Source: Montifringilla adamsi
Lineage: Eukaryota; Chordata; Aves; Passeriformes; Passeridae
Assembly (NCBI GenBank): GCA_017590115.1
Contig: JAGGNK010003335.1
Coordinates: 5,828,001 to 5,892,000 of the forward strand
Length of the DNA: 64,000 bases
Direction: 5' to 3'
Below are positions 1-12,859 of the stretch, piece after piece; positions within the stretch are counted from its first letter, which is position 1, and each line of letters begins with the position of its first letter. The notes beneath the pieces were generated by a model that was not told the DNA's origin, did not search any database, and was given only the letters and a program-made list of their open reading frames with translations. Both the position numbers and the translations under genes were made by a program.

Positions 1-183
1 TCAAGGTTTTAAGCTTTGTACTCCAACACTGAGCCAAGGACACCAGCAGATGCAAGACAGATGGAGCAGCAAGAGAGGTGGTTGCAATTTTATGGAACAT
101 GGGCCACCTTGCCCTGTTTTCTGATAGTGATGACAGCAGTTGTGGCCCTCAGGCAGTGTTACCCCCTCTGCAACTCTCCCCAT
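1..183. other. unassigned sequence at left edge
   Basis: This segment precedes the first recognisable CR1 tail. It has no coding signature and no repeat family I recognise. It could be a diverged internal part of the CR1 that follows, but the usual motif in which the 3' part begins (gtgaggccctggcac) is absent, so I do not extend the element. Confidence 0.3.
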
Positions 184-305
184 GTGTTGTCCAAGGCCAG
201 GTTGGATGGGGCTTGGAACAACCTGGTCTAGTGGAAGGTGTCCATGGCAGAGGAGTTGAAACCAGATGATCTTTAAGGTCCCTTCCAATCTGAACCATTC
301 TATTA
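184..305 (+). mobile_element. CR1 LINE 3'-end fragment
   Basis: This is the terminal part of a CR1 (chicken repeat 1) non-LTR retrotransposon in plus orientation. The order of motifs is diagnostic: 'ccaaggccaggttggatggg', then 'cctggtctagtggaaggtgt', then 'gatgatctttaaggtccctt', ending in 'attctatta', a decayed form of the ATTCTATGA tail. The piece is only about 120 bp and has no coding sequence. Such short tails are the usual product of aborted target-primed reverse transcription. The closeness of the motif blocks to consensus suggests moderate age. The CR1 assignment is secure; the subfamily is not. Confidence 0.93.
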
Positions 306-1128
306 ACGCAACTACTTATTAGCCCTCCTTTTTTTTTTTGATATGCAGAGAAACAATTTTCAGTAAAAAGTAGTTACCAAAACAAATCACTCAGCTATCT
401 CAATGTAAGCAAAGCCAGCTTCAAATCATAAATCTGGTAAATTGAGTTTGAGTTCAAACACCTGAGTGGATAAAACCACAGAAAAAATTGCATGAAATTA
501 AGTTCTGACAAACCCCTTACTCCAGCAGTATGAATGGGGTTGCTATAATGATAGAAAACTATTGATTGCCATCTATTGTCTTGTTCAATTGATCAGGTCC
601 TGCAAATCTCCGATAACACTCGTGTCATTATAAGCCAGTATTGTACTCTTGTGGCTGTGACTGATTGCTGTGCTATCACAGCTTGGATCATCTGATAGAA
701 CAAGTGTTGGGGAGCCTGGCTATTGATTTGTAGATAAAAATGTTCCAGAACCTTGAGACCTGTCAGTGAAATTCCTTGGATGTGAAATAACATTGTACTT
801 TCATGGTAGGTCATTTGCTAATTAAGTTAATTTGCAAAGATTTTTGCAGGGGAAGAGCTGTTGCACACATGTACCAGGCAGGTGGCAAAAGTCCTGCAGG
901 ACCAGGTCAACATGATATACCTGAGCTAGCAGATCCTTGAACAGAACTACATATTTCTAATTTCAAGGTTAAATTTATTCTTAAGTGATCAGAATCAGAA
1001 GTGGGTATGAAAACCACTGTAAAATTTCATCTAATGATGCAGGTGCTTCTCAAGAAGAGACAGCAGTAAGGTCAGATCTCTGTGTTTTCCATAAAGCAGA
1101 TGCACAGTGCTGAACAGCTTCATGGAGC
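306..1128. other. unique AT-rich noncoding stretch
   Basis: There is no gene or repeat I recognise here. A T11 run lies at 329-339. A perfect 12-bp palindrome, GTCCTGCAGGAC, lies at 891-902. The short open frame on the minus strand at 593-814 has no recognisable motif and is probably chance. Confidence 0.5.
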
Positions 1129-1348
1129 CACAGAATGGTTTGGATTGAGAGGGACCTTGAAGATCATCCAGTCCCAATCCTCCTGCCATGGACAAGGACA
1201 CCTTCCACTAGACCAGATTGCTCCAAACCCATCTAACCTGGCCTTGAACACTTCCAGGGATGAGGAAGCCACAGCTTCTCTGTTCCAGGGCCTCACCACC
1301 CTTATAGTAAAGAATTTCTTCTCAATATCTAATCTAATCTTCCTTTCA
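1129..1348 (-). mobile_element. CR1 LINE fragment, minus orientation
   Basis: Read on the minus strand this is a CR1 3' part. On the plus strand it opens with 'cacagaatggtttgg', the reverse complement of the CR1 tail. It continues through 'accttccactagaccagatt' and 'ctggccttgaacacttccag' and fades after the block around 'taaagaatttcttctcaata'. The usual 'gggcaacc' segment after 'cttctct' is deleted (about 1280-1290). It lacks any open reading frame of CR1 ORF2. Divergence is moderate. Confidence 0.93.
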
Positions 1349-3293
1349 AGCCCTTCTGCATCTGATCCCTCATGGGACCCCACTGATTATCAGTTGTCAT
1401 TTCACCAAAAATGCTGTCTAATCTACATCCCAAATCCCATAAATCCAATTGTTTTCTTAGTCAGGTTCTGTTAGCTTTTCTTAAAAACAATTCTCTGAAG
1501 CCCGCTGACAGTGTTCGTCTAATTACACTGCTCATTCATCTCTAGTGCTAAAGGATGATGAAATTAGGTCTTATTAGTTGGTACATTTTAATTTGCTTTT
1601 TCATAGGGTGATTGGCACATTGGAATTACTGCACTCCCTGGCATGCATTCAATCCAGCAGCTGTTCTGCATGGTAGTAAGGCATGAGGTCAGCTACTGGG
1701 ACTGAGTCTCCCAACAGAAGCCTTAAGTCAGAACTGCAAAGCCAAGTGTCCATTTTGGGTGTAACCTTTCCTTTTACATTGCAGTTATAACAAAAAACAG
1801 GATTATTTTTCTCTTCTAATGATAAATTTTGAATAATTGCTGTGGATTACATTCTTCTTCAGAAAGTCTCATTTTATTTTTTTTAAGCCATTATTACTCC
1901 AGTAATCCAGATTTTGAAAATTCACATTCACAGACTAAAAGCCTGAAAATTCCCAAACCCACCACATTTACAAACCTGTATATTGAAGGAGACTTTTTCT
2001 AAGACCTTAAACCAATTTGAAGATAATCTTTTTCATTCTGTAGCAGCCAAACTGAAATATCCAATAAACAAGTTTCTGGAGCAAGAAAACATATTTCAAC
2101 ATCATTACCGCACCAGAGAATTTGAGGTTTTAAAAGAAGAGCTGGCATGTGTAGATGACCTTTGTCAGGGTGCCAAAAATGTCTTTTTGGAAAAATATAC
2201 TTTCATTTTACAACCTGGGTTTCTTTATGTGAAAAATGCACTTTATATACAATAAGATGTAAGAGCAGAGCCCACAGAGGAGGTCAAAGGGAAGGACTCC
2301 TGGTGACCTGAGAAAGGATGCTCTAGGAGAAGACATGTGCAGGGTTATTCTGTGTCCCTGGGTTTGGATGCCCCTCTCCCAATGTGGATCAAATGAACTA
2401 TTTTTAAACTGTGCATGCCAAAGCAAATGTCCTCTGCCTGAACTGCAAGCAAAGACCTGTAGAGTGGTGATGAAGCTTGGCTTTAGTAATGCCTGAGAAC
2501 ATCTCCCTCTACCCTGCCTTTGGCTATTGCTCCATAGAGCAGAACCATCTCCTGTTGTCCCACTTCAGAAAGAGAAAATTTGGGCCATGCAGAGCAGCTC
2601 TTACTTCTCCACTTAAATTGCAAAAATAAAGACAGCATAACAGTGTTGTGCTGTAGAAACACTGCTTTTAGCTTTACCAGCTTGTGATTGCTCTTGAGCA
2701 TGGGTTTGTTTAGAGAAAACACAATATGGCCAGGGTCTGGGAAAACTCAGCAACATGAATCAGCTCCTGAATTTGTTGATTAGAACCCATGAAAATTGAT
2801 ATTTCTAAGTAAATATGCCACACAAAAATGTTTCTCAGTGGCATGTAATACACAGAAAACTTGAGGTTTGGCACCACCTTTACACTGCTTCTCTTAGAAA
2901 AATGAAGACTGCAAATCTTCACAAGCAGCGTGCTCAATTTCCAATTATTTTATAGTGCTGTTCTGACCTTTCTTTTTAACAGAATATTGTTTGCTTTTTA
3001 CATTACTGCTGCTAAAAGGCTTGGCAGTGGTTTGTGTTGTAATGACCAAGTGATCCCTATCAGCTTTGTCTGAGGTATTGTTCTGTATGTGGGTCAATTA
3101 CAGTCAGTCATTCCTGATTACAGAGTGACAATGCCTCTGATGTTCCTGACCTTTATTTTCACCTTGGGGCAGCACTTCTGAGGATGGGAGCAGGAGGTGG
3201 CTCATCCTGCACAGCTGACACTGTTTGCCTGTAAAATGGACACTATCAATAACTGGAAGATCATCCCACAGGATGAGATCCTGCTATTTAATC
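1349..3293. other. noncoding stretch with one unexplained 90-codon open frame
   Basis: No repeat is recognised. The only thing that stands out is an open frame at 1983-2255 on the plus strand, listed separately. The rest is AT-rich and has no splice-bounded exon or promoter that I can support. Confidence 0.45.
1983..2255 (+). other. short open frame of unknown status, possible relic coding segment
   Basis: The frame opens at a TTG, not ATG, and runs 90 codons to TAA at the end of the interval. Its composition is protein-like: mixed acidic and basic residues, spaced aromatics, two cysteines in the middle, and no low-complexity run, unlike most open frames in this window. I see no conserved domain, no splice acceptor just upstream and no nearby promoter. 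I cannot name a family. It could be a decayed piece of a gene or transposase, or chance. The chance explanation is the default because a 270-bp open frame is not rare in AT-rich DNA of this length. Confidence 0.15.
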
Positions 3294-3628
3294 ATCATAA
3301 AATCACAGAATCATTTCAGCTGGAAAAGCCCTCTGAGATCATCAAGTCCAACCATTAACCCAGCACTGCCAAGTATGATGGCAGTGGTACTTGATGTCCC
3401 CAAGTACCACATATACACATCTTTTAAATACCTCTAGGAATGGTGATTCAGCCATTGCCCTGGGTGGTCTGTTCTATTGCTTGAAAACCCTTTCCCTGAA
3501 GAAATTCTTCCTAACATTCAACCTAAACCTTCCCTGGCACAACCTGAGAACATTCCTCTTGTTCTATTACTTGTCATTCCCATTCTCTTCCTTACCCTCT
3601 GGTCTCCTCCTCTCCAGCCTGGCAACCT
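3294..3628 (-). mobile_element. CR1 LINE fragment, minus orientation, longer copy
   Basis: On the plus strand the element starts with 'aatcacagaatcatttcagc'. It passes through 'tcatcaagtccaaccattaa', 'cccagcactgcc', 'ctaggaatggtgattcagcc', 'gaagaaattcttcctaacat' and 'aacctaaaccttccctggca', ending near 'ctcctctccagcctggcaac'. This is the reverse complement of a CR1 3' region. At about 335 bp it is the longest copy in the window. It belongs to a different subfamily from the 'tggatggggcttgg' copies. Part of the segment normally lying between the 'cctcttgttctattacttgt' block and 'ctccagcctgg' is lost. No coding potential remains. Confidence 0.93.
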
Positions 3629-6600
3629 TTCATCGTTTATTAAAGCTTAATAATATTTGTGTCTATTTTTACTTTATTTGAGGTGAATGGCTTTAGTTTC
3701 ACTTATTCCCCTCTTCTGAAGAGCAGCTTTGCCATAAACAGGTGACTCCTACTTTGTAAAAGTGTTCTCAGGATCCCAGAGGACATTTTGGGGATAAAAC
3801 AAAAGTGATGGTTCAAACAGCAAAGCCTTCAAATATAGGAGGCCTCACCATTCTTTATTTCAAAGTCCCAAACCATTTAAAGCAAAAGGAGCATTTAATT
3901 CAAAGACCCTATGGGGCATTTTTTTTTTAATATTGCTAAAGTGGTCTGCTACCTTCAGCAATATAAAAAAAAATCAAGAATATAAAGGCAGTTTTAAACC
4001 CCTATTCTGTTAGAAAAATCCACAAAAATAGCCTTAGCTGTGAGTTCCTGCTTTTACTGTAAAAAAGAGACATTTCCCTGCAGGTACCCCCCACTCCTTC
4101 TCTTATATGACCTTTGCAAAATTTTAAAACAAATTACAAGGAACTGACAGCTAAAGGATACCCGTTTGCCTCTCTGAAGTTAAGAATATTGACTAAAGCT
4201 AAAGAGCATTTTCTTTTCCCTTCCTTTCTGAAAAGTTAGGAAAATAAATTTAGTTGTGCTTCTGACAAATCCTTGACTAAATTTATTCCTAGAACACATG
4301 TGGAAGGCAAGTTACACAGTGCACAGAAACCTAAAGGGAAGATGCCAATTTCTTCTTAATTTAGGCAATTTCTTAAACTTTGGAGTCCAAGTCAAGAAGA
4401 TGGATTAAATACCCATTGCTGGGTGTCTGAAGTCACACACCCCCAGCCAGAAAGATTATGGCTTAATTCATGTAAATTACAGCATCCATCAATGAGCAAG
4501 AGGCAAGAAACCCTTGTGAGAGATGAGCACCAACAGATGGAGGGAGGCTCTGCCTTCAGACTACATTTTCTTCAAAGAGGTACAGTCACATCCCTGACCC
4601 GAGTGCAAAATCCTGGACTTTTTCTTAAAAACATGGAAAGACTCATAGCCCAGGACTGCTGCAAAAGGAGCAGATCAATGAAAACATTTTTGGCAAAACT
4701 GTCTGCATTTCCAGCATGCATTTGTAAGGGAAGTTATCTACCAAGAAGCAGAAAAGCTTTGCTATTCTTAGTCAGGCATATTCCCTGCAAGAAGTCCTTT
4801 TCCATAACTCCCTCCATGTTTAACCTGGTATGCTCTGTGATATTCCAGCTGTCAAACCAGATCTCCATCAACTTTTTTCTTCTTTACTCTTGACCTGAGT
4901 TTCTCTAAGAACACTGCTTTAAATTAGGTCCCACGAGAAATGTGACAGTAAATTTCTCGTTTCATGATGGTGATAGAAGTTGCCATTGTTCTCCCATCAT
5001 TATAGTGATGTTCAAGGCATTGGAGGAGAGGGATCATTTGTTAGCTCTCCTGTTGTCTCCTTTCTGCTCACAGGAGGAAACATAGGTGGAAATTTATTGA
5101 CACCCTCAACAAATAGCATGGTGCTTTCTTTTGCAAGAGTTAATTTATCCTATTAGATAAGACATCATCACACATTTTGAATCTGATTCCAAGCCCAGGT
5201 ACAGCAATTTTGTGCCACAGAGATATCACTCCCTAGTGTCACAGAGTAGAGAAGTGATGCTCAGGTTTTCTTTCATAGATTATATTGTTCTATATAATAA
5301 TTCTGTGGACATGCCATTAGCTTGTGTCATGGAGGAAGAAAACGAGGGAGGAGGAAGATTTTGTTCCCTAATGCTGTATTTCAATCATTTATTCTTCCTG
5401 CTTTTGTGCAGTTAGGAATGAAAGATGTAACTTCAGGCTTCCTATTGCTCAGCATATATATGTTCCAAGGCAGCAATGAGAGCAGAAAACCCACAAATCT
5501 GAGTAATGGGAGCGGGATCTATGGATTTTATGCTCCTAAATATGCAGATAACTACTCAGAGAGGCCCAGGATTAATTCCAAATTTTTGTCTGTCCCTTTG
5601 ACCCAGACAGATCATTATTAAATGGAAATCTCTCCCTCCCTCCTTCCCCCATCTATTATTCTCAGCTGTGGGATTTTTCATGCAAATAATTATATGTCCT
5701 TATATAGCTTCTTTTTACTATTATTTTCCACTCTTCCTATGGTCTGTGATAATCACTTCCTGAGTTTTGTGTTAACATATAGAGATATTTTATTGTGTCT
5801 TATGGAGTCTGGCACAAAGAGGAGGAAAACCTTGGATTCAGCAGCAGGAATCCAGACCTGATGCAGGACAGTGGGGACTAACCTTTGATGAAATAATTCT
5901 GCCCATTTCTTCAATGCCCATGACCCTGGGGTAATTTCACCCAGTCTGCAGACCCCTCACTCATACTGGGACACTTAACTCCTGGCTCTATAACCATTCC
6001 CATGAAGCATAACTTATAAGCACAGCATTTTGCATCAATGTAATTCCCACTGAACATCCAGTACCCCAGCAAGAGACAATCTGAAGAATTGATATAAATA
6101 ATAACTGTGCCCACAGCACTCATTGGTTGACATTAAGGAAGACAACAGCAGGAGCTTGTCATGTCTGAACAAAAAGAATGTGTCTTTTTAGCCTAAAAAT
6201 ATTCAGAACACAGACTCCAGCAAGAGCAAGCCACTTCAGTTTTTCCACAAATAAACTCGAGTTAGTCAAAGCACTGCAATTAATATATCCAGTCTTCACA
6301 GTGATTTTTCTGTGGCATCGTTCATACATATTTTCTACTCAAAATTCATTAGTAAGATGATAAATGGACTTTTTTTAGCAGTAAAGATAAACTCTTGTTT
6401 ATTGTAGCTATTTTGGCAAAGCTCTCCAGCAAACAAACACCTACAGCCAAGGTTTCCATGTATCACAGGGTTTTGTACCAGTAGAGAAATGTCTTAAAAG
6501 GCTCTGGATGCTAAGGCAAGATTCAGAATCATGCAGCCAGCAGGCAACATAATATTTTGTCAGTAGTAAAGCACACAATTCTGGTTTTGATACAAAACTC

Positions 6601-8040
6601 TTCCCAGTGGTTTTCTCCATTAGTATTTTGGGTATTAGAGACTGCCTTTTGCAAAGATATTGACTAGATATAGTCAAATAAAACATATTCCTTATTTTTC
6701 AGGAGAGAAAGTGGTTTTGATCCCTTAAGCTGAACAATGACACTAGTATAACAAATTTACCAGCATAAATAAGGCTTTGCATTGAAGCCAGGCAAGTTGC
6801 ATGCTCTGCAACCAGGGCATGAGATGTGAGTAAGGTGAAGGTTTCTCCATCTAATAAATTGAAAAACATTTAAGTTTTGGAGGTTTCAGTGGGACTTTAC
6901 ATTAGTTGTCCACTTTGCTTTTTGAGATCACTATTTCGATGCAGTGTTGACCACTGACAAAACAATTTGAGCAACATGGGAGTGGGAGTGCTCCATGCAA
7001 GGCAAAGTAATAGCTTTGCCTTGTCATTATGCTGGAGCATTTATAGTCAAAGACAATGGCACTAATAGATTCATTCATTCATTCAGAAACAACCTCAGAC
7101 CTTTCAAGCGTGCAATTAAAATCTCTGTCACTTTATATGGAGCGCAGAGCTAGTGTTTTACTGCCTAGTCACCAAGGTATAACACAACTTCTTTGACTGA
7201 TTATGGCACTAAAATCTACAAAACAATCAGGATTCATGAATATTTTTGTGGCTGTTGAATAGCTATCTGAATTAAATTACTTTGCAAACAGTGACAAAGT
7301 CATCCAAATAATAAGTGAAGGCACTTATTACTTGATCAAGAGTAAGAGGAAAAGAAGTTAGAAACAGGAGACTGGAAGGACTGTCCTTCCAAATGGTCAC
7401 TTTGTCCCCCAGGAAACCAATAACTGCATCACTTGGGTCAAACATCATCTTAAATGACTTTTCTCTTTTGTCCTGCAAGGGCTTCCCAGAACCATGCTGC
7501 TCCCAGTTCCCATTATCTCATCTATACTCATTTGCTATTGCCACAGTATCATCTTTTGGGTTAAGAAGTTCCTCCCTTGTTCTTGCTCTCTGTCTGTCTA
7601 GAGAAACCTTCAAAGTTTTGATTTTGGTGGGACAACTAAGCTATGGTTTGGCTTATTGAGTTTCATCCTTTATGATACTTTCTCACACATAATTATCAAA
7701 CTCTCTACACTTTGCTTTACATATTTTGCAGCTTGATCCATCTCTTTTGACTATAAGGGATTGGTGCTGTATTCAGACATTAATGCTTCCGTATAAATGG
7801 AGAAAATAATTCAGCTGTTTAATCTTACAGTACATTGGGTTTTTATACAGCCATACTGTTTTAGTCGTTCATAATCACTCTGTGATCAAACACCACGCCA
7901 GAATCTTTCTCTTCTTTAGACATTCTTGGCTGATGAGTTTTTGCCTTATAGCACTAACCCAGCTGCAAGTTTCTAAGCTCATAATTAACCTCACTCTTCC
8001 TTCCCTTTTGAGTTTCCTACATCTCCACAGAGAAGGTCGG
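3629..8040. other. unique AT-rich noncoding DNA
   Basis: About 4.4 kb with no recognised repeat or gene. A 156-codon open frame at 4423-4893 has no motif and looks like chance. The part at 7020-7310 has few simple repeats, several ATTA/TAAT-type motifs and two CpGs, so it is a mild candidate for a conserved noncoding element, with no proof of conservation. Confidence 0.4.
7020..7310. promoter_or_regulatory. candidate conserved noncoding element (unproven)
   Basis: The block is AT-rich without being simple repeat. It has a short ATTC repeat at its left, ATTA and TAAT homeodomain-type cores (for example around 7107-7120 and 7268-7276), and CpGs at 'aagcgtg' and 'gagcgcag' in a CpG-poor region. 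No gene or transposon explains it. The call rests on composition only; conservation with other birds was not tested. Confidence 0.2.
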
Positions 8041-8067
8041 CACATATATATATACATACATATATAC
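8041..8067. repeat. TA/CA-rich microsatellite
   Basis: An alternating purine-pyrimidine tract of CA, TA and CATA units, 27 bp long, lies here. It is a simple sequence repeat with no further function visible. Confidence 0.85.
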
Positions 8068-10645
8068 TTTGTGTACAAAGGTTTTTCATAAAGGGCAGGG
8101 TTGCCACTGGCAGGTTTCCTTCTGTGGCACAGCCCCTCTCATGAGTTACTTATTCCAATTGCTTACTCACTCAAGTTTGCCTTTCTGAAGAAAATATCAG
8201 CTGGGGATTTCATCTTTCTAATTATTCCTTCTAATTTCAATTGAGCTACTAATGTCTCTCTGTTACAGACTATTTCCACCAAGAAATCCACAAATGCAGT
8301 TAGGGAAAGGTGCTTGTTCCTGCCAGATAAGCAATCTGTAAGCTATTACATCACAGAATAATTAGGCTACACTATGCACTGGTGACATCTAAATATTCCT
8401 CTGACATTATCTGCAAAGGTGTCTCCCCATCATGACATCATTATAACAATCATTATTAAAAGCCTTATTCCCATTTCAAAGATATTTTTAAGAAAGACCT
8501 GTGAAGACTTTATTTTTCACCATGCCAATAACAATCAGTCATCACTACAGAGTGAAAAAAATGAATATTTACCATCTTATAGGTTATCTGAACTGGGGCA
8601 TCACATTCTCTCATGCAGGAACATTGATGTCAAAGAACCTGTCTTCCTTCCACCAGGTACCCAGAAATGTGACATTAGTTCAAGACAAAGCAGATAAAAC
8701 ATCTTTTCACATGCAGTTCCATGACACAAGACAGAAGATGAGCACAGCTCATCTAGCAAAAGATGTGTAGAAGAATGGAAAAGGGCAACAACACGTTAAC
8801 AGCCATACCTGCATAGCAAAGCTTCCCTGTCCCTGCAGCATTTCTGAGTGCAATTAAACATATGGATCAGGGATGCTTTGGTAACAGCTGAAATGCCTGT
8901 TAGGATCACTGCATCATTTATGAGTGCAACTGAGAATATTAGCTTATTAGCAGAGGGCCTTTCTCATCAGACAAGGCACTGTCAAAGCCAATCAGCCTGT
9001 ACATCTGTGGCAGAAAAAAACCCCAAACCTCTCAGTAAATAGATCTAAAAGGTTTCCATGTGGTGTGGGCTACTTTCAGTTCCAGGAAACAAAGAGAGAA
9101 AGAGAGAGGGAGAGAGATAAGACTCAAATTATCCTCCTCCATCAGTGATGTCCCCAGTGTCTCATAGGATATTGACAAGGTGGCTTACCTATTATCAAAT
9201 AGTTGTTATTTGCACCAAATAAGGCAAATTTAAAAACCAAATATTCTTTCCGTTTCTCTTTGTTTCATTGACCTGAGTAGCCCCAAGAAGGGAGATGGAG
9301 CCTGTTGTGTAGTAAAATCTCAGTCCATTGGCAGCTGTATGACTAACTGACACCTTAACACTGCAAAATATATACCTGATTTCTGTGAAAATATGCTGAT
9401 GTATTCATGGCTGGATTTACTTATAAATGAAAGTTAGAAAGGGTAGGGACATTACTTTTTGGTCTGCTTTGCCCTGACCATAAAGGCTTCCTAATAGATG
9501 GCTGAAGCAGCTGGATATTACTGCAATATAAATAATAAATAATAATATATCATCTTAATGTAAACAGAGGCATTCCACATTGAAGTACCTTTTCAAGTGT
9601 GTTTAAGATACAGCACTATTATAGTTCACACTTGAGTAGCCTACCCTTGAGGTAACAGAGACATAGATATGAGCTGTGACATTTAAATTAGCAAGAAACA
9701 TCAAACATAAATAAAAAAGTCATCTTTGGTTGTTTCTGGAAGCTGATCACCCAGCAGCACTAGGCTTTATGGTCTGGGTAAACTTATGTGATTTAGTGCA
9801 GAAAGACTGTAATAATTAACATCTTGATGTCTCTTCTCTAAGCTGCTTTCCTGAAACCATTTCCCATTCTGCTGCAATGGCTTCAGAGTGAAAAATTGAC
9901 CCAAACTTGGGTAAGTTCCTCTTTATAGGAGCTGCTGTATGCAGCAAAAGCATGTCCTTTTGCACAAATCTAGACAATACTGACAATTTTGTCACTCATG
10001 CTTGAAAGCTCAGATTTTTAGCTTGGAAAGACAAGGCCAAGTAGGGCTGAAGGGAAACTCGTTATGCAGGGGTTTGATGGAGAGAGGTTGTGACCGCCGA
10101 ACAATTAAGAGACATTTCACTTTAAAGTTTCATTGGATTTTCTCTGGTGTTTGCTCTTGTGTCAAGTGCCATTATAGAAATGCTGGCTCCATTCCCAGGC
10201 ATTTTTGCAGTCCTTCCACTGCCTCTCAGAGCATCCCCTCTCCTGCTGGAACCTGCAGGCAGCCGGGGCCATTCCCACGCCTCCCAACCACTGCACTGCC
10301 GAGCCCTGACTGCCACTCATCAGTCACTGTTTGGTCACTCTGGAACCTTGATGGCCTTGTCTTCTGAAAGGGAGATGTAACAGGAGAAAGAAAAGGAGCT
10401 AGACCCCAGCCCCCACTGGGAAATGGCATTATTTTTAGCCATGGAGAAGATCAGGTGTCTTCTTTACCTGTCTGCAGCAACAGTCCCCACTGCCTGGGCA
10501 AACCCCTCAGATGTCCAACAGCTTTGGCTCTTCTGGTTTGCTGATTGTTTGAGTTTTTCCTTTTTCCTTGCTTACCCAGACTGATTTGTCCTTATTTCAA
10601 TTGATACCTAACCTTTCTAGTCCTAGCCACATGAAAATTTTCATT
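8068..10645. other. unique noncoding stretch with a purine microsatellite
   Basis: No gene is recognised. It contains the GA-rich tract at 9091-9120 and AAT-type repeats near 9525-9550. A strong donor-like GGGTAAGT at about 9908-9915 has no convincing exon upstream. The part around 10080-10160, including 'gaccgccgaacaattaag', is mildly enhancer-like. Confidence 0.4.
9091..9120. repeat. GA-rich simple repeat
   Basis: This is a polypurine tract of (GA)n with AAAG and GGGA interruptions, 30 bp long. It is a simple repeat. Confidence 0.85.
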
Positions 10646-10688
10646 TGGAAGGTCCCCTCCCTGTGAAATATTCTACTCTATTCTATGA
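10646..10688 (+). mobile_element. possible CR1 3' tail relic
   Basis: The block 'ggaaggtcccctccctgtga' followed by 'attctactctattctatga' resembles the last 40 bp of CR1 in plus orientation, including two imperfect copies of the ATTCTATGA tail unit. No upstream CR1 body is detectable. The match is short, so chance similarity is possible. Confidence 0.5.
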
Positions 10689-12839
10689 CCATGTTTGTCC
10701 AGGTTTTGTTCACAAGATTTTTTTGTGCATAAATCCTGTCCTTTGCCTCTTTGCTCATCCTGTCCCCTCTGTGCAGAGCAGGCTACACATGCAGAATAAA
10801 TTCTAATGTTAGAATAAAATTTTCCACTTGTATTTGAACTTATCTGCTAAATATTTGCTTATGGTAATGATATATGAAACTGGCTCGCTACCCACAAGGT
10901 TTGTTGCTGTTATAAATGAAAATTGAATAGGCTCGACATGACTTCTTGTTAATAATTTTTCTTATTGTTATCTTCTAGATGCTTACAAACACTCTGCTCA
11001 ACTGCTCTGCTGCTGGCAGCAAGAGTCCACACACTGGGTTAAATATTATTTAACAATAGTAGAAGTGAAAGACATAGATATATTACACTTATCAATATAT
11101 AAAAAATATGTCATACATGCATGTACACTCATACATGTGTAGTGCCTGTGCACGATTAAGTCTAATAGAAGTGCCTCATGCTGTCTTGTGAGACATTTGT
11201 GGTATTAGAATTAATTAAATATACAGATCATGTCAGCCTAGGCCAGCTGGAAATGTCTTGTCTCTGGAACAGTGCGGTCCGGACTTACTTTGTCAGCTCA
11301 ACATACTTAACCTGCTAAAAGCCCTGTAGCTCATGTAGGAAATTCAACCTAGCAAGCAAAAAGCATATCCTTCTCAATCTCCAATTCAAAACACAGATAT
11401 AAACTGAAATGCTCAGCTGCGGTGTTCAGTAGTGCCAAAGCAATGTTGTGGACTTTGCTATTAAGACTAAGTAAAAGTCACAGAAACATTTCTTGGGATT
11501 TGGCAGAGGTGACAACTCAGCCTTGGCCCCAGAAGTCACGGCAATGGCTTGGAAGAAAATCCCATTTCTGCTCCCAAGGGCCAGTGCTCAGGATGGATGG
11601 ATAAGAAAGAAATCAGACAGGCTTGTCCTGTTCTCTCCACTGCCACATGAATTAGTTTATCGTGGATCCAAGAGCACTGCTCTGGAGACCAGTCACAGCT
11701 GATTAAACATGGAAGAGGGGAGCCAGGACATGTTAGGAGACATTCTCTGACTGGGTCAGCATCCTGTCTACTGCTCAGTGTGCTGGTGGTACTGCACTCC
11801 CAAGCTGCCTGGGAAGCCCCGAAGAGCTCATGCATGGTGACATTCATGACCAATCCTTAAGTCCCAGCTAAGATCCCACTACCACTACATCTCCCACAAC
11901 CATAAAAACAATAAACACAAGGAAGAAGCAACTTTCTTTTTTTTCCCCACTGCATTAAGCAGGAACATTTTTCTTGCTGGTATCAGCTTGCAAGATTTCA
12001 TTCAATTGCACTCCCTATGCATCATTTTAAAATTCCCGGTTAGGGCTGCACACAACTTATCACTGTTAGCTGTGCATGTTTATAGCAACTCTGAACTCTG
12101 ACATTTCCACAGATTTTAAGAAATTTGAGTCAGGACAAAATTTGGCAGGTCCACTAATAAGCAATACTATTTTTCTTTGAAAAGACACAATTCTAATCAA
12201 CCTGTGGCAATATAGTGATTTTTGCACCAATTTGTCCTTGGAAAAAGCTGGGGTTTTTACGAGTAAATTTCATCAGCTTCACTGAGAAAATGAAGCTGTT
12301 TTTCAACATTCAGTGCTTCCTTTCTGACCACTTGCATTTTAGCTTTACAGTCTTTATGAAACCATTTATATTCATTAATAGGAAAAAAAAAAAGCATGGG
12401 CTTTGCTCATGGTTAACTGTTTAGGAAAGGTCATCTTCTGACCTAGAAGTCTCTGCTCTCCACTGCTGTGTTCCACTAAAACCTGGCCCAGAGGTGATCG
12501 TGTCCACTTCTTGCATGACAGGGTTTTGTTCCTGTTGTCTGTGAGATCTGGAGCTGACACAAGAAATTTGTATCAGAAGATCATCAGATAAAAGAAGCCA
12601 TGTGAGACTCACTGAAAAAAAGCTGGGGGGAGGGAAAGATTTGTCAGCAGGACACAATGCTTCATAAGAGCCTGGACTTATCTTTATAGTGAATGTTATC
12701 TGTAAGATTGATAAATGTGCGACAGGCTGGAAAGGGGAGAGAGGACAAAGTCATTGTAGTGAAAAACTAGGCCTGGCAACAATAAAAAAACCCTATAAAA
12801 TAGTTAAAAACCTAATAGCTCACTAGAGCTTTTTGCCAG
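10689..12839. other. unique noncoding DNA
   Basis: No repeat family or gene is recognised. An A11 run lies at 12383-12393. Overlapping open frames on both strands at 11422-11853 and 12375-12657 carry no motifs and are treated as chance. Confidence 0.45.
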
Positions 12840-12859
12840 AGTGAGTCCTCTACGTCCAA

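Noticed and set aside
1129..1348. Open frames on both strands suggesting a gene
   Set aside because: They are translations of a CR1 3' region, which is noncoding.
4423..4893. 156-codon plus-strand frame
   Set aside because: No motif, and ends in T-rich low-complexity sequence.
9908..9915. Strong splice donor GGGTAAGT
   Set aside because: The only acceptor nearby would give a 27-bp exon with no support.
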